From Porticoccaceae bacterium (GTDB lineage: Bacteria; Pseudomonadota; Gammaproteobacteria; Pseudomonadales; Porticoccaceae), in assembly GCA_012960115.1 (NCBI GenBank), contig DUBX01000014.1:64452-128451 (forward strand): DNA of 64,000 nt. Direction: 5' to 3'. The notes beneath the pieces are model-generated. The model was given only the letters and a program-made list of their open reading frames with translations. It made no database searches and was not told the DNA's origin. The translations under genes and the position numbers were made by a program. The number at the start of each line of letters is the position of its first letter. Position 1 is the first letter of the stretch. Shown piece after piece: positions 31,026 to 42,050 of this stretch.

Positions 31026-32855
31026 CTATTGTCCCCGTAAAAAAAGTTTATCGAGCTGATCAAGAGTTAATTGAGACCAGGTCGGTCGTCCGTGGTTACA
31101 TTGACCGCTGCGCTCAGTTATTTCCATATCACGAAGTAATCCATTCATCTCAGGGATACTGAGCTTTCGGTTGGCTCGCACCGAGCCGTGACAGGCCATG
31201 GTGGAAAGAATCTCATTGATGTGCTCTCTAATGCGCTGTGAGGTTCCATGTTCTAATAAATCAGAGACTACATCTCGCAATAAACCTTCAACTTTTGACC
31301 CACGTAAAATAGCCGGTATCTCTCTAACAATCACGCTTTCTAGTGCGACCCTCTCGATACTAAAACCAAGCTGCTCAAACAACCCATAATGGGCCTCAAC
31401 CATATCGGCTTCTCGCTGGCTCAGCGCTAGGCTTTCTGGCACTAATAGTGGCTGCGACGCTAGACTTTGGTCTTCGAAAGCCTGTTTCATCTGCTCATAA
31501 GTAATGCGTTCGTGGGCAGCATGCATGTCGACAACGATTAATCCATGGCTATTTTCTGCAAGGATAAAAATACCTTTTAGCTGAGCTATCGCAAACCCCA
31601 ATGGTGGAATCTCTTGCTCTCCCTCTGCCTGATCATGGTCCTGTCCGGAATAAAGACTCTGATAATCACTTAAGGGCGTGTTACCGCTATTAAATCTCGA
31701 CTGCGACCCCTGCCATGTTTGCTGATGACCAGAAGATGGTGTGCTCAGTAATGACAATGATGACTGTTGCAACTGATTGTCTAGCGCATTTCCCTGTGTT
31801 AGACCTTCCATTTCAGCCGAAGAGTCTCCTGAACCTGTTTGTAAATGGTCCTGAGGCCGATCGCTGGCTAGGGCATTTTTTAATGTGCTGGACACAAAGC
31901 TATGAATTGACCCACTCTCACGAAAACGCACTTCATGTTTAGTGGGATGCACATTGACATCGACATCCGAAGGTAGAATCTCTAAAAACAAAACGTATGC
32001 GGGATGACGGCCATGGTAGAGCACATCTTGATAAGCCTGACGGACTGCGTGAGAAACAACTTTGTCACGTATAGAGCGACCATTAACGAAGAAATGCTGG
32101 AGGTCTGGCTGACTGCGAGAGAAAGTGGGCAGTCCTATCCATCCCCATAACCGGATACCCGTGCGATCATTATCAATGTAAAGCGCCTGCTCCATAAATA
32201 GTGGACCACATATGTCAGCAACACGATTTTCTTGCTCTGCATGACTTGTGGCGGGGCGTAAATTAAACTGTACCTTTTGGTTATGACGCAAACTAAATGC
32301 CACGTCCATTCTACTAAGTGCTAGTTTTTTAATACCGTTATAGATGCGCTTATATTCTGTGCCCTCAGTGCGCAGAAATTTACGCCTAGCTGGCGTGTTA
32401 AAAAACAGATCCCTCACTTCAACGCTCGACCCTGTAGGATGCGGTGCTGGTTGCAGCTCTACATTCATATCTCGGCCTTCAGAGATCGCTTTCCATCCTT
32501 TGCTGTCGCCAGAGTTTGATGTGAGTGTTAACCGTGATACCGACGCTATACTAGCCAAAGCCTCGCCGCGAAACCCCAAGGTAGAAACCGCCTCTAGATC
32601 ATCTAGATCAGTAATTTTACTCGTTGCATGTCGGCTTAAAGCCAGAGGTAAATCGGCCTCAGAAATACCACACCCATCGTCTCGGACTTTAATGAGTTTG
32701 ATACCACCCTGCTCAACCTCCACATCTACTCGTTGTGCTCCCGCATCTAGACTGTTTTCACAGAGCTCCTTAAGGACTGAAGCAGGACGCTCTACTACTT
32801 CTCCTGCGGCGATCTGGTTTGCCAGCTGTGGACTGAGGATATGAATGCTAGGCAT
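31026..32855 (-). CDS. mutL: DNA mismatch repair protein MutL
   Basis: [26 protein letters not shown] and [10 protein letters not shown] motifs, 609 aa. Confidence 0.98.
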   Translation of the reverse strand: MPSIHILSPQLANQIAAGEVVERPASVLKELCENSLDAGAQRVDVEVEQGGIKLIKVRDDGCGISEADLPLALSRHATSKITDLDDLEAVSTLGFRGEALASIASVSRLTLTSNSGDSKGWKAISEGRDMNVELQPAPHPTGSSVEVRDLFFNTPARRKFLRTEGTEYKRIYNGIKKLALSRMDVAFSLRHNQKVQFNLRPATSHAEQENRVADICGPLFMEQALYIDNDRTGIRLWGWIGLPTFSRSQPDLQHFFVNGRSIRDKVVSHAVRQAYQDVLYHGRHPAYVLFLEILPSDVDVNVHPTKHEVRFRESGSIHSFVSSTLKNALASDRPQDHLQTGSGDSSAEMEGLTQGNALDNQLQQSSLSLLSTPSSGHQQTWQGSQSRFNSGNTPLSDYQSLYSGQDHDQAEGEQEIPPLGFAIAQLKGIFILAENSHGLIVVDMHAAHERITYEQMKQAFEDQSLASQPLLVPESLALSQREADMVEAHYGLFEQLGFSIERVALESVIVREIPAILRGSKVEGLLRDVVSDLLEHGTSQRIREHINEILSTMACHGSVRANRKLSIPEMNGLLRDMEITERSGQCNHGRPTWSQLTLDQLDKLFLRGQ

Positions 32856-32896
32856 GATTACAACCCTTAGAATAACGTTTAATGTCGGAGCTCGCT

Positions 32897-34243
32897 TTAG
32901 CTTGGTGGAATAGAAATCTTTTGTCCAACACGAATCGAGCTGGACGCCAAATTATTGTATCTTAATATCTTACTCACTGAAGTGTTATAACGCTGAGCAA
33001 TCTCAGAAAGTGTGTCCCCAGAAGCAACAACATAGGTCCTTTTTTGTTGAGTATCGCTACTTGCCAATGAGGTTCCCACTGGCGGCATTAGAGTGTAATA
33101 GCCCACTAACCCGTCAAATATTGCCTGCGCTATTTTTCTCTGATGGCTTTCGCTGGTCAGTTTTCCGGCCTCTCGAGGATTGGAGATGTAACCCGTCTCA
33201 ACCAATAACGAAGGAATGTCAGGTGACTTAAGCACTAGAAACGAGGCTTGCTCCACGCGCCTTTTGTGTAATTTAGTCACTCTGCTCATGCTGTTTAAAA
33301 CATACTTGCCAGCTTCAAGACTTCGACGCAAGGTTTCGTTCATCGAAAGATCAAGTAAAACCCCAGCCAGAACATCATCTTTATCATCTAAACTTAAGAT
33401 GCTCGCTCCACCAATAAGATCAGCCCTATTTTCCTTAGAAGCCAAGTATCTAGCGGCCTCACTAGTAGCGCCCTTAGTTGACAACGCGTAGACCGAAGCA
33501 CCATTAACTGATAGATTTGTGAAAGCATCTGCATGCACAGAGATAAAAAAATCCGCTCCCTTCTTATGAGCAATAGCCATACGCTTCCGATGACCAACAT
33601 AGTAATCACCAGTACGAATCAAAACGCCTTCAAAATACGTGTTTTGATCAAAAAGTTTTTCAATTTTCTTAGAAATTTGCAACGCTACTGTTTTCTCTAG
33701 AACTTTTTTTGGCCCGAGTGCGCCAGGGTCTTCTCCACCGTGGCCCGCATCAATAGCGATGATAATTTTGCGGTTTTTGCGCTCTAGTATCTTATCCACA
33801 GTTTTACTGACCGATTTTGTCTTACCATAAAGGTCGACTACCAATCGATTGCCATATTTTTCATTGGCTTTAAGGGTAAAACTTTTCGGACTGACACTAT
33901 TCTTTAAGTCTAGGACTATTCGCAAGTCAGTTTTATTACGTGCTGCATGGCGAATAGCCGCAATTGGTGTTTTGCTCAGATCAAGTTTGTCCAACGTGGT
34001 TTTTAGATCTACATCGACCAAGTCAATAACTAATCGATCGGGATTTTTGAGGGTCATCAGTTGATGCTCAGCTACCTCGCTTAAATCAATCACTAAGCGC
34101 GTATAATCAGGAGAGTGCCATAAACGCACGGAATCTATGTCCGACCCTATTACAGGAGTCGCCATCAACAGCACAAGAGCGACCACCCAACAAGGGAGGC
34201 CAACTGTTAATGTCTTCAAATTTTTATGGCCGCTTACTTCCAA
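32897..34243 (-). CDS. N-acetylmuramoyl-L-alanine amidase (AMIN + Amidase_3 + LysM)
   Basis: AMIN N-terminus, [15 protein letters not shown] amidase motif, C-terminal LysM ([29 protein letters not shown]). Confidence 0.94.
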   Translation of the reverse strand: MEVSGHKNLKTLTVGLPCWVVALVLLMATPVIGSDIDSVRLWHSPDYTRLVIDLSEVAEHQLMTLKNPDRLVIDLVDVDLKTTLDKLDLSKTPIAAIRHAARNKTDLRIVLDLKNSVSPKSFTLKANEKYGNRLVVDLYGKTKSVSKTVDKILERKNRKIIIAIDAGHGGEDPGALGPKKVLEKTVALQISKKIEKLFDQNTYFEGVLIRTGDYYVGHRKRMAIAHKKGADFFISVHADAFTNLSVNGASVYALSTKGATSEAARYLASKENRADLIGGASILSLDDKDDVLAGVLLDLSMNETLRRSLEAGKYVLNSMSRVTKLHKRRVEQASFLVLKSPDIPSLLVETGYISNPREAGKLTSESHQRKIAQAIFDGLVGYYTLMPPVGTSLASSDTQQKRTYVVASGDTLSEIAQRYNTSVSKILRYNNLASSSIRVGQKISIPPS

Positions 34244-34274
34244 TGGATGCCTTGCTCTTATTATATTGACCTAA

Positions 34275-34781
34275 CTATGGGCTGGTGCCTCTGGCGATTT
34301 GACGAACTAACTCCTCTCCGCTAACTGAATAAGCCTGCACAGTAACACGGCGTCCGCCTTTCTCATGCATGATGCTAATACTAACATCTGCAGCAGGCAA
34401 AAACCCCTCACCACGTTCTGGCCATTCTATCAAACAGAGCACCGCATCTTCCAAGTAATCAGCAAAGCCCATGTAGTCGAGTTCTTCCGCGTCCACCAGT
34501 CGATACAAATCAAAATGGTAAACCATGCCAACATCTAGCTTATAGGGCTCAACCAAGGTGTACGTTGGGCTTTTGACAGCCCCTTTGTGGCCTAAACCCT
34601 GAAGTACGCCCCGACTAAGGGTTGTTTTTCCAGCACCTAGGTCGCCCTGTAGCGTAATAATTAGTGGCTTCGGCAGCCTTGACGACAGACTGCGTCCAAA
34701 GGCAACCATAGCCTCTTCTCCAACAATATTGAGGTCCGCTGCAGCAACTATTTGCCCGTTCACGAAAGCTCCTGATCCCAT
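34275..34781 (-). CDS. tsaE: tRNA threonylcarbamoyladenosine biosynthesis ATPase TsaE
   Basis: LQGDLGAGKTTLSRGVLQGLG and EWPERGE motifs. Confidence 0.95.
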   Translation of the reverse strand: MGSGAFVNGQIVAAADLNIVGEEAMVAFGRSLSSRLPKPLIITLQGDLGAGKTTLSRGVLQGLGHKGAVKSPTYTLVEPYKLDVGMVYHFDLYRLVDAEELDYMGFADYLEDAVLCLIEWPERGEGFLPAADVSISIMHEKGGRRVTVQAYSVSGEELVRQIARGTSP

Positions 34782-36280
34782 TGATTCATAGCTTCAGTTA
34801 AATATGGCAATATGTCTGTTGCGACCAAGCCTTTGTATCCTCTATCCTGCACAGCCATATCAGCGGCAGCTGAATGCAGACAACAGCCTAATTCAGCTGA
34901 AGTTTGCAGGTCCATGCCCTGAGCAATCAAACTACCAATCACACCGCTTAAAACATCACCCATGCCACCAGTAGCCATGCCACGATTCCCATAGGGGCAG
35001 ACTTTTATAGGCTCTCCAGCTTGCGCCGACACAAGGGTTCCCGCACCTTTGAGGATAATAATAGCATTGTATTTTTCTTGCAATCGACGAACCGCCTCAA
35101 AGCGGTCCGCTTCAACGTCTCCAACAGAAATACCTAAGAGTCTCGCCGCTTCGCCAGAGTGAGGGGTCATAATCCACGACCTATTCTGAAAATTAGTCAC
35201 AACGCGACCTTCCGATATTATATTCAGTCCATCAGCATCCACAACCATCGGCAGATCGGTTGCCATGGCTTTTTGCATCAGCTGTTCCGACCAAGACGAC
35301 CGCCCTAACCCAGGCCCTATCACTAAAACAGTAGGCCGATCGAGCAATGGCTCTAATTGCTGACCTGAAACCACGGCGCAGGCCATAACCTCGGGCTGCC
35401 GAGCTAGACTTGCGGTGACATGGTCAGGTCGAGTCACCAAGCTGGTCAATCCAGAACCCGTCTTTAAGGACGCCTCTGCAGCCATTATGGCGGCACCGCC
35501 AAAACATAAGTCCCCTCCGATAACCATGCAATGGCCTCGTTGGTTTTTATGCACATCTGCCTCAGGTTCTGGCATGTATTCAATGAGCTCAGACAGGTCC
35601 ATCAGTTCGGCTGAGGGTGCCATTTTTTGTAAGACAGATTCTGGTATATCTAGTGAATCATAAACAATCTCACCACACAGTGCTGGGCCCCGTCCTGTAA
35701 ACAAACCCTGCTTGGCTCCAACAAATGTCACGGTCAAATCAGCTTTCACCGCTATATCTTCAACCGCACCTGTATCACTGCTTAATCCCGAGGGAGCATC
35801 GATAGACAGTACTGGCAGAAAGGAACTATTGATCACCTCGATAGCTAAGGCAAAATTACCTCGAAGAGGGCCGCTAAATCCGGTACCCAGCAAACTATCA
35901 ACAATTACACCTTGCGAAAGATCGCAGTCAATAGAGGGCTCTTGCATGTTTATATTGGCGTCGACGCACAGTTGTTTTGCCAGTTGGGCGTCACCAGAGA
36001 TTGCCGCAGTATTCCCGACTTCATAGATCGTTACCGAGATGTTACTCGTTGCCGCCAGCGCTGCGATAATGTACCCGTCACCTCCATTATTGCCTCCTCC
36101 ACAGAAAATATGTAAAAAACTAGGTTCGCCAAAGGTTTCAATTAACTCAACAAAAGCAACGGCACCCGCTTTTTGCATCAAATCAAAGCTAGATGTACCG
36201 GTATTTTCAGTGGCTAGGCTATCTAACTCTCTAACTGTTTTGGCATTAAATAAGGCATCTTGAAGAAGAGTGTGCGACAT
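34760..36280 (-). CDS. nnr: Bifunctional NAD(P)H-hydrate epimerase/dehydratase
   Basis: YjeF_N (FCGGGNNGGDGYIIA) plus carbohydrate-kinase-like C-terminus (GNRGMATGGMGDVLSG). Confidence 0.95.
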   Translation of the reverse strand: MSHTLLQDALFNAKTVRELDSLATENTGTSSFDLMQKAGAVAFVELIETFGEPSFLHIFCGGGNNGGDGYIIAALAATSNISVTIYEVGNTAAISGDAQLAKQLCVDANINMQEPSIDCDLSQGVIVDSLLGTGFSGPLRGNFALAIEVINSSFLPVLSIDAPSGLSSDTGAVEDIAVKADLTVTFVGAKQGLFTGRGPALCGEIVYDSLDIPESVLQKMAPSAELMDLSELIEYMPEPEADVHKNQRGHCMVIGGDLCFGGAAIMAAEASLKTGSGLTSLVTRPDHVTASLARQPEVMACAVVSGQQLEPLLDRPTVLVIGPGLGRSSWSEQLMQKAMATDLPMVVDADGLNIISEGRVVTNFQNRSWIMTPHSGEAARLLGISVGDVEADRFEAVRRLQEKYNAIIILKGAGTLVSAQAGEPIKVCPYGNRGMATGGMGDVLSGVIGSLIAQGMDLQTSAELGCCLHSAAADMAVQDRGYKGLVATDILPYLTEAMNQWDQELS

Positions 36281-36336
36281 GGAGCATATATCCCAGTAAA
36301 ATTAGGTCAATTATAAGTCAGAATAGCCTTGAAACC

Positions 36337-37425
36337 ATGCATGAATTGACCGGTGAACTAGAGAAACTAGATAATTTAGCCAAAAAAATTAGAGCTTGGG
36401 GTTCAGACCTGGGTTTTCAGCAGGTTTCTATTGTCGAACCAAATTTAGATCTAGCGTCCGAGCGACTGCATCAATGGTTGGCGAAAGGGTATCAGGGATC
36501 GATGGCCTGGATGTCTGAACATGGCGACAAACGTTATGTGGTGGACAAGTTAGTTAACCACACTGTTCGTGTTATTTCTGTGCGCATGGACTATCTTGCC
36601 GACGATAAAATGATCGCCGTTTTAAAGGATGATAACAAAGCCTATATTTCTAGGTATGCCCTGGGACGAGACTATCACAAGGTTATTCGTAATCGACTCG
36701 CCACTTTAATGAAAAAGATTGAAGACGAAATACCAGAACTCGAGTTATCGCAACGTCCGTTTGTCGATAGCGCACCCGTCATGGAGAAACCTATCGCTGA
36801 ACAGGCGGGTTTGGGTTGGATCGGTAAAAACACGCTACTGCTCAATGAGGACGTAGGATCATGGTTTTTTCTGGGGGAGATATATACATCATTAAAGCTG
36901 CCTGTCGATTCACAAAAACAAGACGACCAATGCGGAAAATGCAAAGCATGTATTACCGTCTGCCCAACCGATGCGTTTCCCGAGCCCTATGTCTTAGACG
37001 CGAGGCGTTGTATATCCTATCTAACGATCGAGCATAAAGATGCCATCCCAGAAGAGCTGAGACCGCTAATGGGAAACCGCATTTTTGGCTGTGACGACTG
37101 CCAAATTAGCTGCCCATGGAATCGTTTTGCTACACCCACTAAGGAAGATGACTTTACACCGCGGCATAACCTAGACTCCCCCTCGATGGTGACTCTGTTC
37201 AATTGGGAACCAGAGGAATTCCTCGAGAAGACGCAAGGCTCTCCTATCCGCCGCATTGGTCATGAACGCTGGCTGAGGAATATTGCTGTCGGGCTAGGTA
37301 ATGCAAAAGGATCAGAAGAAATCCTTCGCCAGCTAGAGGCGAAGACAGAACATCCTTCAGCACTTGTGAGAGAACACGTCGAATGGGCGATTAGACAACA
37401 GCAGGACAAACTTAAGCCCGAATAA
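36337..37425 (+). CDS. queG: Epoxyqueuosine reductase
   Basis: 4Fe-4S motifs ([23 protein letters not shown]), DUF1730-like N-terminus. Confidence 0.96.
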   Translation: MHELTGELEKLDNLAKKIRAWGSDLGFQQVSIVEPNLDLASERLHQWLAKGYQGSMAWMSEHGDKRYVVDKLVNHTVRVISVRMDYLADDKMIAVLKDDNKAYISRYALGRDYHKVIRNRLATLMKKIEDEIPELELSQRPFVDSAPVMEKPIAEQAGLGWIGKNTLLLNEDVGSWFFLGEIYTSLKLPVDSQKQDDQCGKCKACITVCPTDAFPEPYVLDARRCISYLTIEHKDAIPEELRPLMGNRIFGCDDCQISCPWNRFATPTKEDDFTPRHNLDSPSMVTLFNWEPEEFLEKTQGSPIRRIGHERWLRNIAVGLGNAKGSEEILRQLEAKTEHPSALVREHVEWAIRQQQDKLKPE

Positions 37426-37960
37426 AAACTTCACGGTAGTAGGCTAGCTCTCCGATCGAATCATGGACGTCATCCATCGCCAAATGACTGCCCTTTTTAG
37501 AAAAGCCGTCAACCAAATCAGGTCGCCACCGCAAGACTAGCTCTTTAAGTGAACTCACGTCAAGATTACGATAATGAAAAAACGAGGCTAATTCGGGCAT
37601 ATAACGAACTAGGAATCGTCGATCCTGGCCAATTGAATTACCACACATAGGCGATTGACCTGGCCCAACCCAGCCACTTAAAAATTCGATGGTTGCAGAC
37701 ATCGCCTCAATTTCACTGATTTGGCTATTGCGCACTCGTTCAGTCAACCCTGACCCACCATGTTGTCGAGTGTTCCACTCGTCCATGCCATCTAGTAAGG
37801 CGTCACTCTGTTTAATCACCATAGAGGGGCCCTCGGCTAACACATTTAACTGTGAGTCAGTCACCACGGTCGCAATTTCAATAATTCGCTCGACCTGAGG
37901 ATCTAGCCCAGTCATCTCTAGATCAATCCAGATGAGATTAAGAGGGTCAATTTTTGTCAT
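37412..37960 (-). CDS. orn: Oligoribonuclease
   Basis: [17 protein letters not shown] exonuclease motif. Confidence 0.97.
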   Translation of the reverse strand: MTKIDPLNLIWIDLEMTGLDPQVERIIEIATVVTDSQLNVLAEGPSMVIKQSDALLDGMDEWNTRQHGGSGLTERVRNSQISEIEAMSATIEFLSGWVGPGQSPMCGNSIGQDRRFLVRYMPELASFFHYRNLDVSSLKELVLRWRPDLVDGFSKKGSHLAMDDVHDSIGELAYYREVFIRA

Positions 37961-38121
37961 GTGGGTACCTATTTTTGACCTTTGGTGTCGATCAGTCTAG
38001 TTGTGGTGCTAGGAAAATGTTACTTAGGGCACTAATGCTATATCCTTACACCCCATAAGGCCAGAAATGGCTACATATCACCTAGGAAGCTGTTATCTAT
38101 GAGTAATCATTTTTACATCTT

Positions 38122-39153
38122 ATGAGTAAGCGCAGACTCAGTGATCGTCAAAAAGATCGTATTCAATCGATTCAATCTCGCCGCCGCGAACGCGCAATGA
38201 CTAAGAATGCAATTGCGGATGAGGATATTGGCAACCTCGCCAAACTTGGACCCGAGACCCTAGGCACAGTAGTCACTAATTTTGGGTCTCAAGTGAATAT
38301 TGAAGCATCAGAAGACCCGATGAAAGGTCAGGTGGTGCGTTGTCACATGCGTGCCAACCTCGACAGTCTGGTCACTGGAGATAAGGTTATATGGCGCTTT
38401 GCTGAACCCCATGGAGTCGTGGTTGCAAGACAACCGCGAGAGTCTGAACTGGTTCGTCCAGACATTTATGGGAAACTGCGTCCAGTAGCTGCTAATGTTA
38501 ATTTAATAGCCATTGTATTTTCGCCAAAACCTACTGCCTTTAGTAACTTATTGGATCGTTATTTGGTGGCTGCAGAAGCTCATGGTATTAAACCATTGCT
38601 AGTCTTGAATAAGATCGACATGTTGCATGAAGGTGATTATGCCGATATTGAGCAGTTGATAGCTGACTACACCTTTATTGGCTATGACATTATTCAGGTT
38701 TCCTCCAAAACTGGTGAGGGCATTGAAGTTCTCCAAGACTATTTGGCCGGCCAAACAGCAATCTTTGTCGGTCAGTCTGGTGTTGGTAAATCGTCGTTGA
38801 TTAATCTTTTACAACCGCAAGCTAATATGCCGGTTGGCCCTCTGTCGTTGGGCAAAGAAAAAGGTACTCACACCACAACCATATCTAAACTTTTTCACCT
38901 TGTTGGTGGTGGTGTATTAATTGACTCCCCTGGGATCCGAGAATTTGCCTTAACGCACCTGAGTAAAGAAAAAATTATCGACGGATTCATTGATTTTCGG
39001 CCCTATCTTGGCTATTGCAAGTTCCGCGATTGTAATCATGACAAAGAGATTGGCTGTAGCCTTTTAGCCGCCGTCACAGATAAAAAAGTACTGGCCATTC
39101 GACTCCATAACTATCGTCAGATTCTTTTATCTCAAGAAGCCACTAGATTTTAA
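38122..39153 (+). CDS. rsgA: Ribosome small subunit-dependent GTPase RsgA
   Basis: Circularly permuted GTPase (GQSGVGKSSLIN, DSPGIREF) with zinc-finger CKFRDCNHDKEIGC. Confidence 0.97.
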   Translation: MSKRRLSDRQKDRIQSIQSRRRERAMTKNAIADEDIGNLAKLGPETLGTVVTNFGSQVNIEASEDPMKGQVVRCHMRANLDSLVTGDKVIWRFAEPHGVVVARQPRESELVRPDIYGKLRPVAANVNLIAIVFSPKPTAFSNLLDRYLVAAEAHGIKPLLVLNKIDMLHEGDYADIEQLIADYTFIGYDIIQVSSKTGEGIEVLQDYLAGQTAIFVGQSGVGKSSLINLLQPQANMPVGPLSLGKEKGTHTTTISKLFHLVGGGVLIDSPGIREFALTHLSKEKIIDGFIDFRPYLGYCKFRDCNHDKEIGCSLLAAVTDKKVLAIRLHNYRQILLSQEATRF

Positions 39154-39208
39154 TATCTGTTAAAATCTAAATCTGCACAGCTTTATCTGTCAGCATAAAG
39201 GACGCTTA

Positions 39209-40033
39209 ATGACCGGCACAATACCCCGCCTAATGGAACCTCAGGAGCTAGAGTCTCTGCTGGATGATGAGCGCTTAATTATTATTGATCTAGGTAGTCT
39301 TTCGTTATATTCCTTGCAGCATGTACCCGGTGCTGTGCATCTTCCTTACAGAGCTTTGATGTCCAATTATCCACCAGCAATGGGTAAATGCCCTGGCTTT
39401 AGTGAGGTAGAATCGCTAATTAACTACCTCGGTATTGATAACACCAAGCAAATCATTGTCTATGATGATGAAGGCGGTGGCTGGGCGGGCAGATTTATTT
39501 GGATAATGGATTTAATTGGATTACATAATTGGTCCTATTTAAACGGGGGCATAGTGGCCTGGATAAAAGAAGGGTTTCCGACGGAGAGTTCACCCAATCT
39601 GCCAAACGCTGGCAAAGCTTGCATTGGCGATGACTTTGCCTACCCAGCTGCTTCGATCTCTGCAGATGAAATTATAGCCTCCCTAGGCGCTAACGATTTC
39701 GCTATATGGGATGCCAGAAATCCGGCGGAGTACTCAGGTGAAATTGTTAGTGCAGCGCGAGGCGGCCACATTCCAGGTGCGATTAATCTTGAGTGGTCCT
39801 CCCTAATGAGCACCCAAACGAATTTACGTGTTCATAATGAGGCACAGGCCATTTTGGATAGTGTGGGGTTAACCAAAGACAAGCGTATTGCTACACACTG
39901 CCAACAACATCATCGTTCTGGTTTTACCTATATGGTCGCCCGAATTCTTGGTTACGATAAAATAGCCGGCTATGGCGGTTCATGGGCAGAATGGGGTAAT
40001 CTTTATCACACACCAGTTGAGTATGGTATCTAA
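39209..40033 (+). CDS. Sulfurtransferase (tandem rhodanese domains)
   Basis: Two rhodanese-like domains; catalytic-loop candidate CQQHHRSG in the second. Confidence 0.9.
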   Translation: MTGTIPRLMEPQELESLLDDERLIIIDLGSLSLYSLQHVPGAVHLPYRALMSNYPPAMGKCPGFSEVESLINYLGIDNTKQIIVYDDEGGGWAGRFIWIMDLIGLHNWSYLNGGIVAWIKEGFPTESSPNLPNAGKACIGDDFAYPAASISADEIIASLGANDFAIWDARNPAEYSGEIVSAARGGHIPGAINLEWSSLMSTQTNLRVHNEAQAILDSVGLTKDKRIATHCQQHHRSGFTYMVARILGYDKIAGYGGSWAEWGNLYHTPVEYGI

Positions 40034-40069
40034 CAGTCCCGCACTCACTTTGACTATTGCTATCTAAAT

Positions 40070-40939
40070 ATGAGAATCAAAATTATGAGTCACCGCGCAG
40101 ATTTTTTTGTTGCTGCACAACGCATCTTACCCAAGCATGCGCTCTCTCGGATGATAGGCCGAGTGGCAGAGTCAAAACGCCCATGGTTAAAAAACATTCT
40201 CATAAAGCGAGCCATCGCTGCCTTTAATATCAACATGCAAGAAGCTCAAAGCGATAATCTCGATGATTATGAAAGTTTTAATGCTTTCTTTACCCGGACT
40301 TTGAAAGAAGAGGCGAGACCTATTGATCCCCATCACAGTGGCATTGCCTGTCCAGCAGACGGCGTCGTGAGTCAGGCTGGTAACATTAGCGAGAATAAAA
40401 TACTACAAGCCAAAGGGATTGATTATTCAGTCTCCCGCATACTGGGAAACTCAACCGAGGCAAATCACTACAAAAATGGCAGTTTTGCGACTATTTATCT
40501 ATCACCTAAAGACTATCATCGGGTGCATATGCCCATTACAGGGAAATTACTGCGTACACGCTACATCCCGGGAGAATTGTTTTCCGTGAATGATCTGACA
40601 GCGCAGAGTCTAAATGGGTTATTTGCCCGAAATGAACGGCTAGTCTGTGAGTTTGAGTCTGAGCTGGCGGGTCAGTTTTCAGTGATCTTTGTCGGCGCTA
40701 TGTTAGTGGCGGGAATTGAAACTGTTTGGGGTGGATTTGAGCAACCGGGGATCGGGGCTGTGAGAGACAATAACCTCTCTGATCAATCTTTAATCTATAC
40801 CAAAGGCGATGAAATCGGTCGATTTAAATTCGGATCAACCATTGTTTTGCTCTTTGAAAAGGATGCGGTCAGTGGATTAGACGCGCTACTGCCGCAGGCG
40901 CCTGTCTCCATGGGTGAGGGCATTGCTATCCTAAAGTAA
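40070..40939 (+). CDS. psd: Phosphatidylserine decarboxylase proenzyme
   Basis: FKFGSTIVLLFEKD contains the GST self-cleavage motif; adjacent to rhodanese gene. Confidence 0.96.
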   Translation: MRIKIMSHRADFFVAAQRILPKHALSRMIGRVAESKRPWLKNILIKRAIAAFNINMQEAQSDNLDDYESFNAFFTRTLKEEARPIDPHHSGIACPADGVVSQAGNISENKILQAKGIDYSVSRILGNSTEANHYKNGSFATIYLSPKDYHRVHMPITGKLLRTRYIPGELFSVNDLTAQSLNGLFARNERLVCEFESELAGQFSVIFVGAMLVAGIETVWGGFEQPGIGAVRDNNLSDQSLIYTKGDEIGRFKFGSTIVLLFEKDAVSGLDALLPQAPVSMGEGIAILK

Positions 40940-40953
40940 TCCAGTGGCGGCCA

Positions 40954-42012
40954 CTATCTATCCTCAGAAAAACGATGTACGGCGTCAATGAATATTTTCG
41001 CATTCGCCGGATCAATATCTGGAGTAATTCCATGGCCAAGGTTAAATATGTGGCCATTGCCTGAACCAAAGGACTGTAAAATGGCCTGTACTTGATTTTC
41101 AATCGTTTGCTTATCAGCTCGCAATACCGCTGGATCCATATTGCCTTGAAGCGACACTTGACTGCCGACACGGTTTTTGGCCGATCCTATATCAACAGCC
41201 CAATCCAGTCCTAGACAGTGGCAGCCAGTGGCAGCCATCGCTTCTAACCAATGACCGCCGCCCTTAGTAAAGAGAATAACCGGCACATCTCGCCCATCTG
41301 CATGTGTAATTAAGCCATTAATGATTTTCTGCATGTAGGCCAATGAAAATATTTTATAGGCTTGATGCCCCAATGCGCCGCCCCAGGTATCAAATATCTG
41401 TACCACTTGCGCCCCAGCACGAATCTGAGCATTCAAATAATCAATAACTGACAGCGTCAACTTTTCCAGTAACTGGTGCATTAATTCAGGCTGGGTATAA
41501 AGCATTGTTTTAGCTCTAGCAAAGTCTCGGCTACTCTGGCCCTCAACCATATAAGTGGCTAACGTCCAAGGACTTCCCGAAAACCCTATCAAGGGCACTC
41601 GGCCATTTAATTCGCGTCGGATCATAGTCACCGCATCAGTAACATAACTTAGGTCCTTGGCTGTATTAACGACCTGTAGCTGATCGATGTCAGCTTCGGT
41701 TCTAACCGGTTTACGAAACTTTGGCCCCTCTCCTTCCTCAAAATACAACCCTAATCCCATCGCATCTGGGATGGTCAAAATATCTGAAAATAAGATAGCT
41801 GCGTCTAATTCAAAACGCTCTAGCGGTTGCAATGTCACCTCGCACGCTAGCTCGGTATTTTTACAGAGGCTCATAAAATCGCCAGCCTTTGATCTCACCT
41901 GTCGATATTCAGGTAAATAACGGCCAGCCTGGCGCATCATCCATACTGGCGTTTTATCAACAGGTTGACGGAATAAAGCCTTTAAAAAGCGATCATTTTT
42001 AAGTTGTGTCAT
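40954..42012 (-). CDS. hemE: Uroporphyrinogen decarboxylase
   Basis: [16 protein letters not shown] and [13 protein letters not shown] motifs. Confidence 0.98.
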   Translation of the reverse strand: MTQLKNDRFLKALFRQPVDKTPVWMMRQAGRYLPEYRQVRSKAGDFMSLCKNTELACEVTLQPLERFELDAAILFSDILTIPDAMGLGLYFEEGEGPKFRKPVRTEADIDQLQVVNTAKDLSYVTDAVTMIRRELNGRVPLIGFSGSPWTLATYMVEGQSSRDFARAKTMLYTQPELMHQLLEKLTLSVIDYLNAQIRAGAQVVQIFDTWGGALGHQAYKIFSLAYMQKIINGLITHADGRDVPVILFTKGGGHWLEAMAATGCHCLGLDWAVDIGSAKNRVGSQVSLQGNMDPAVLRADKQTIENQVQAILQSFGSGNGHIFNLGHGITPDIDPANAKIFIDAVHRFSEDR

Positions 42013-42050
42013 AAATTATTTAAATTGGTTCACTGATTAATAGATTAGAC

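Noticed and set aside
37961-38121. Possible tRNA between orn and rsgA
   Set aside because: Short divergent promoter region with no cloverleaf or conserved T-loop sequence visible.
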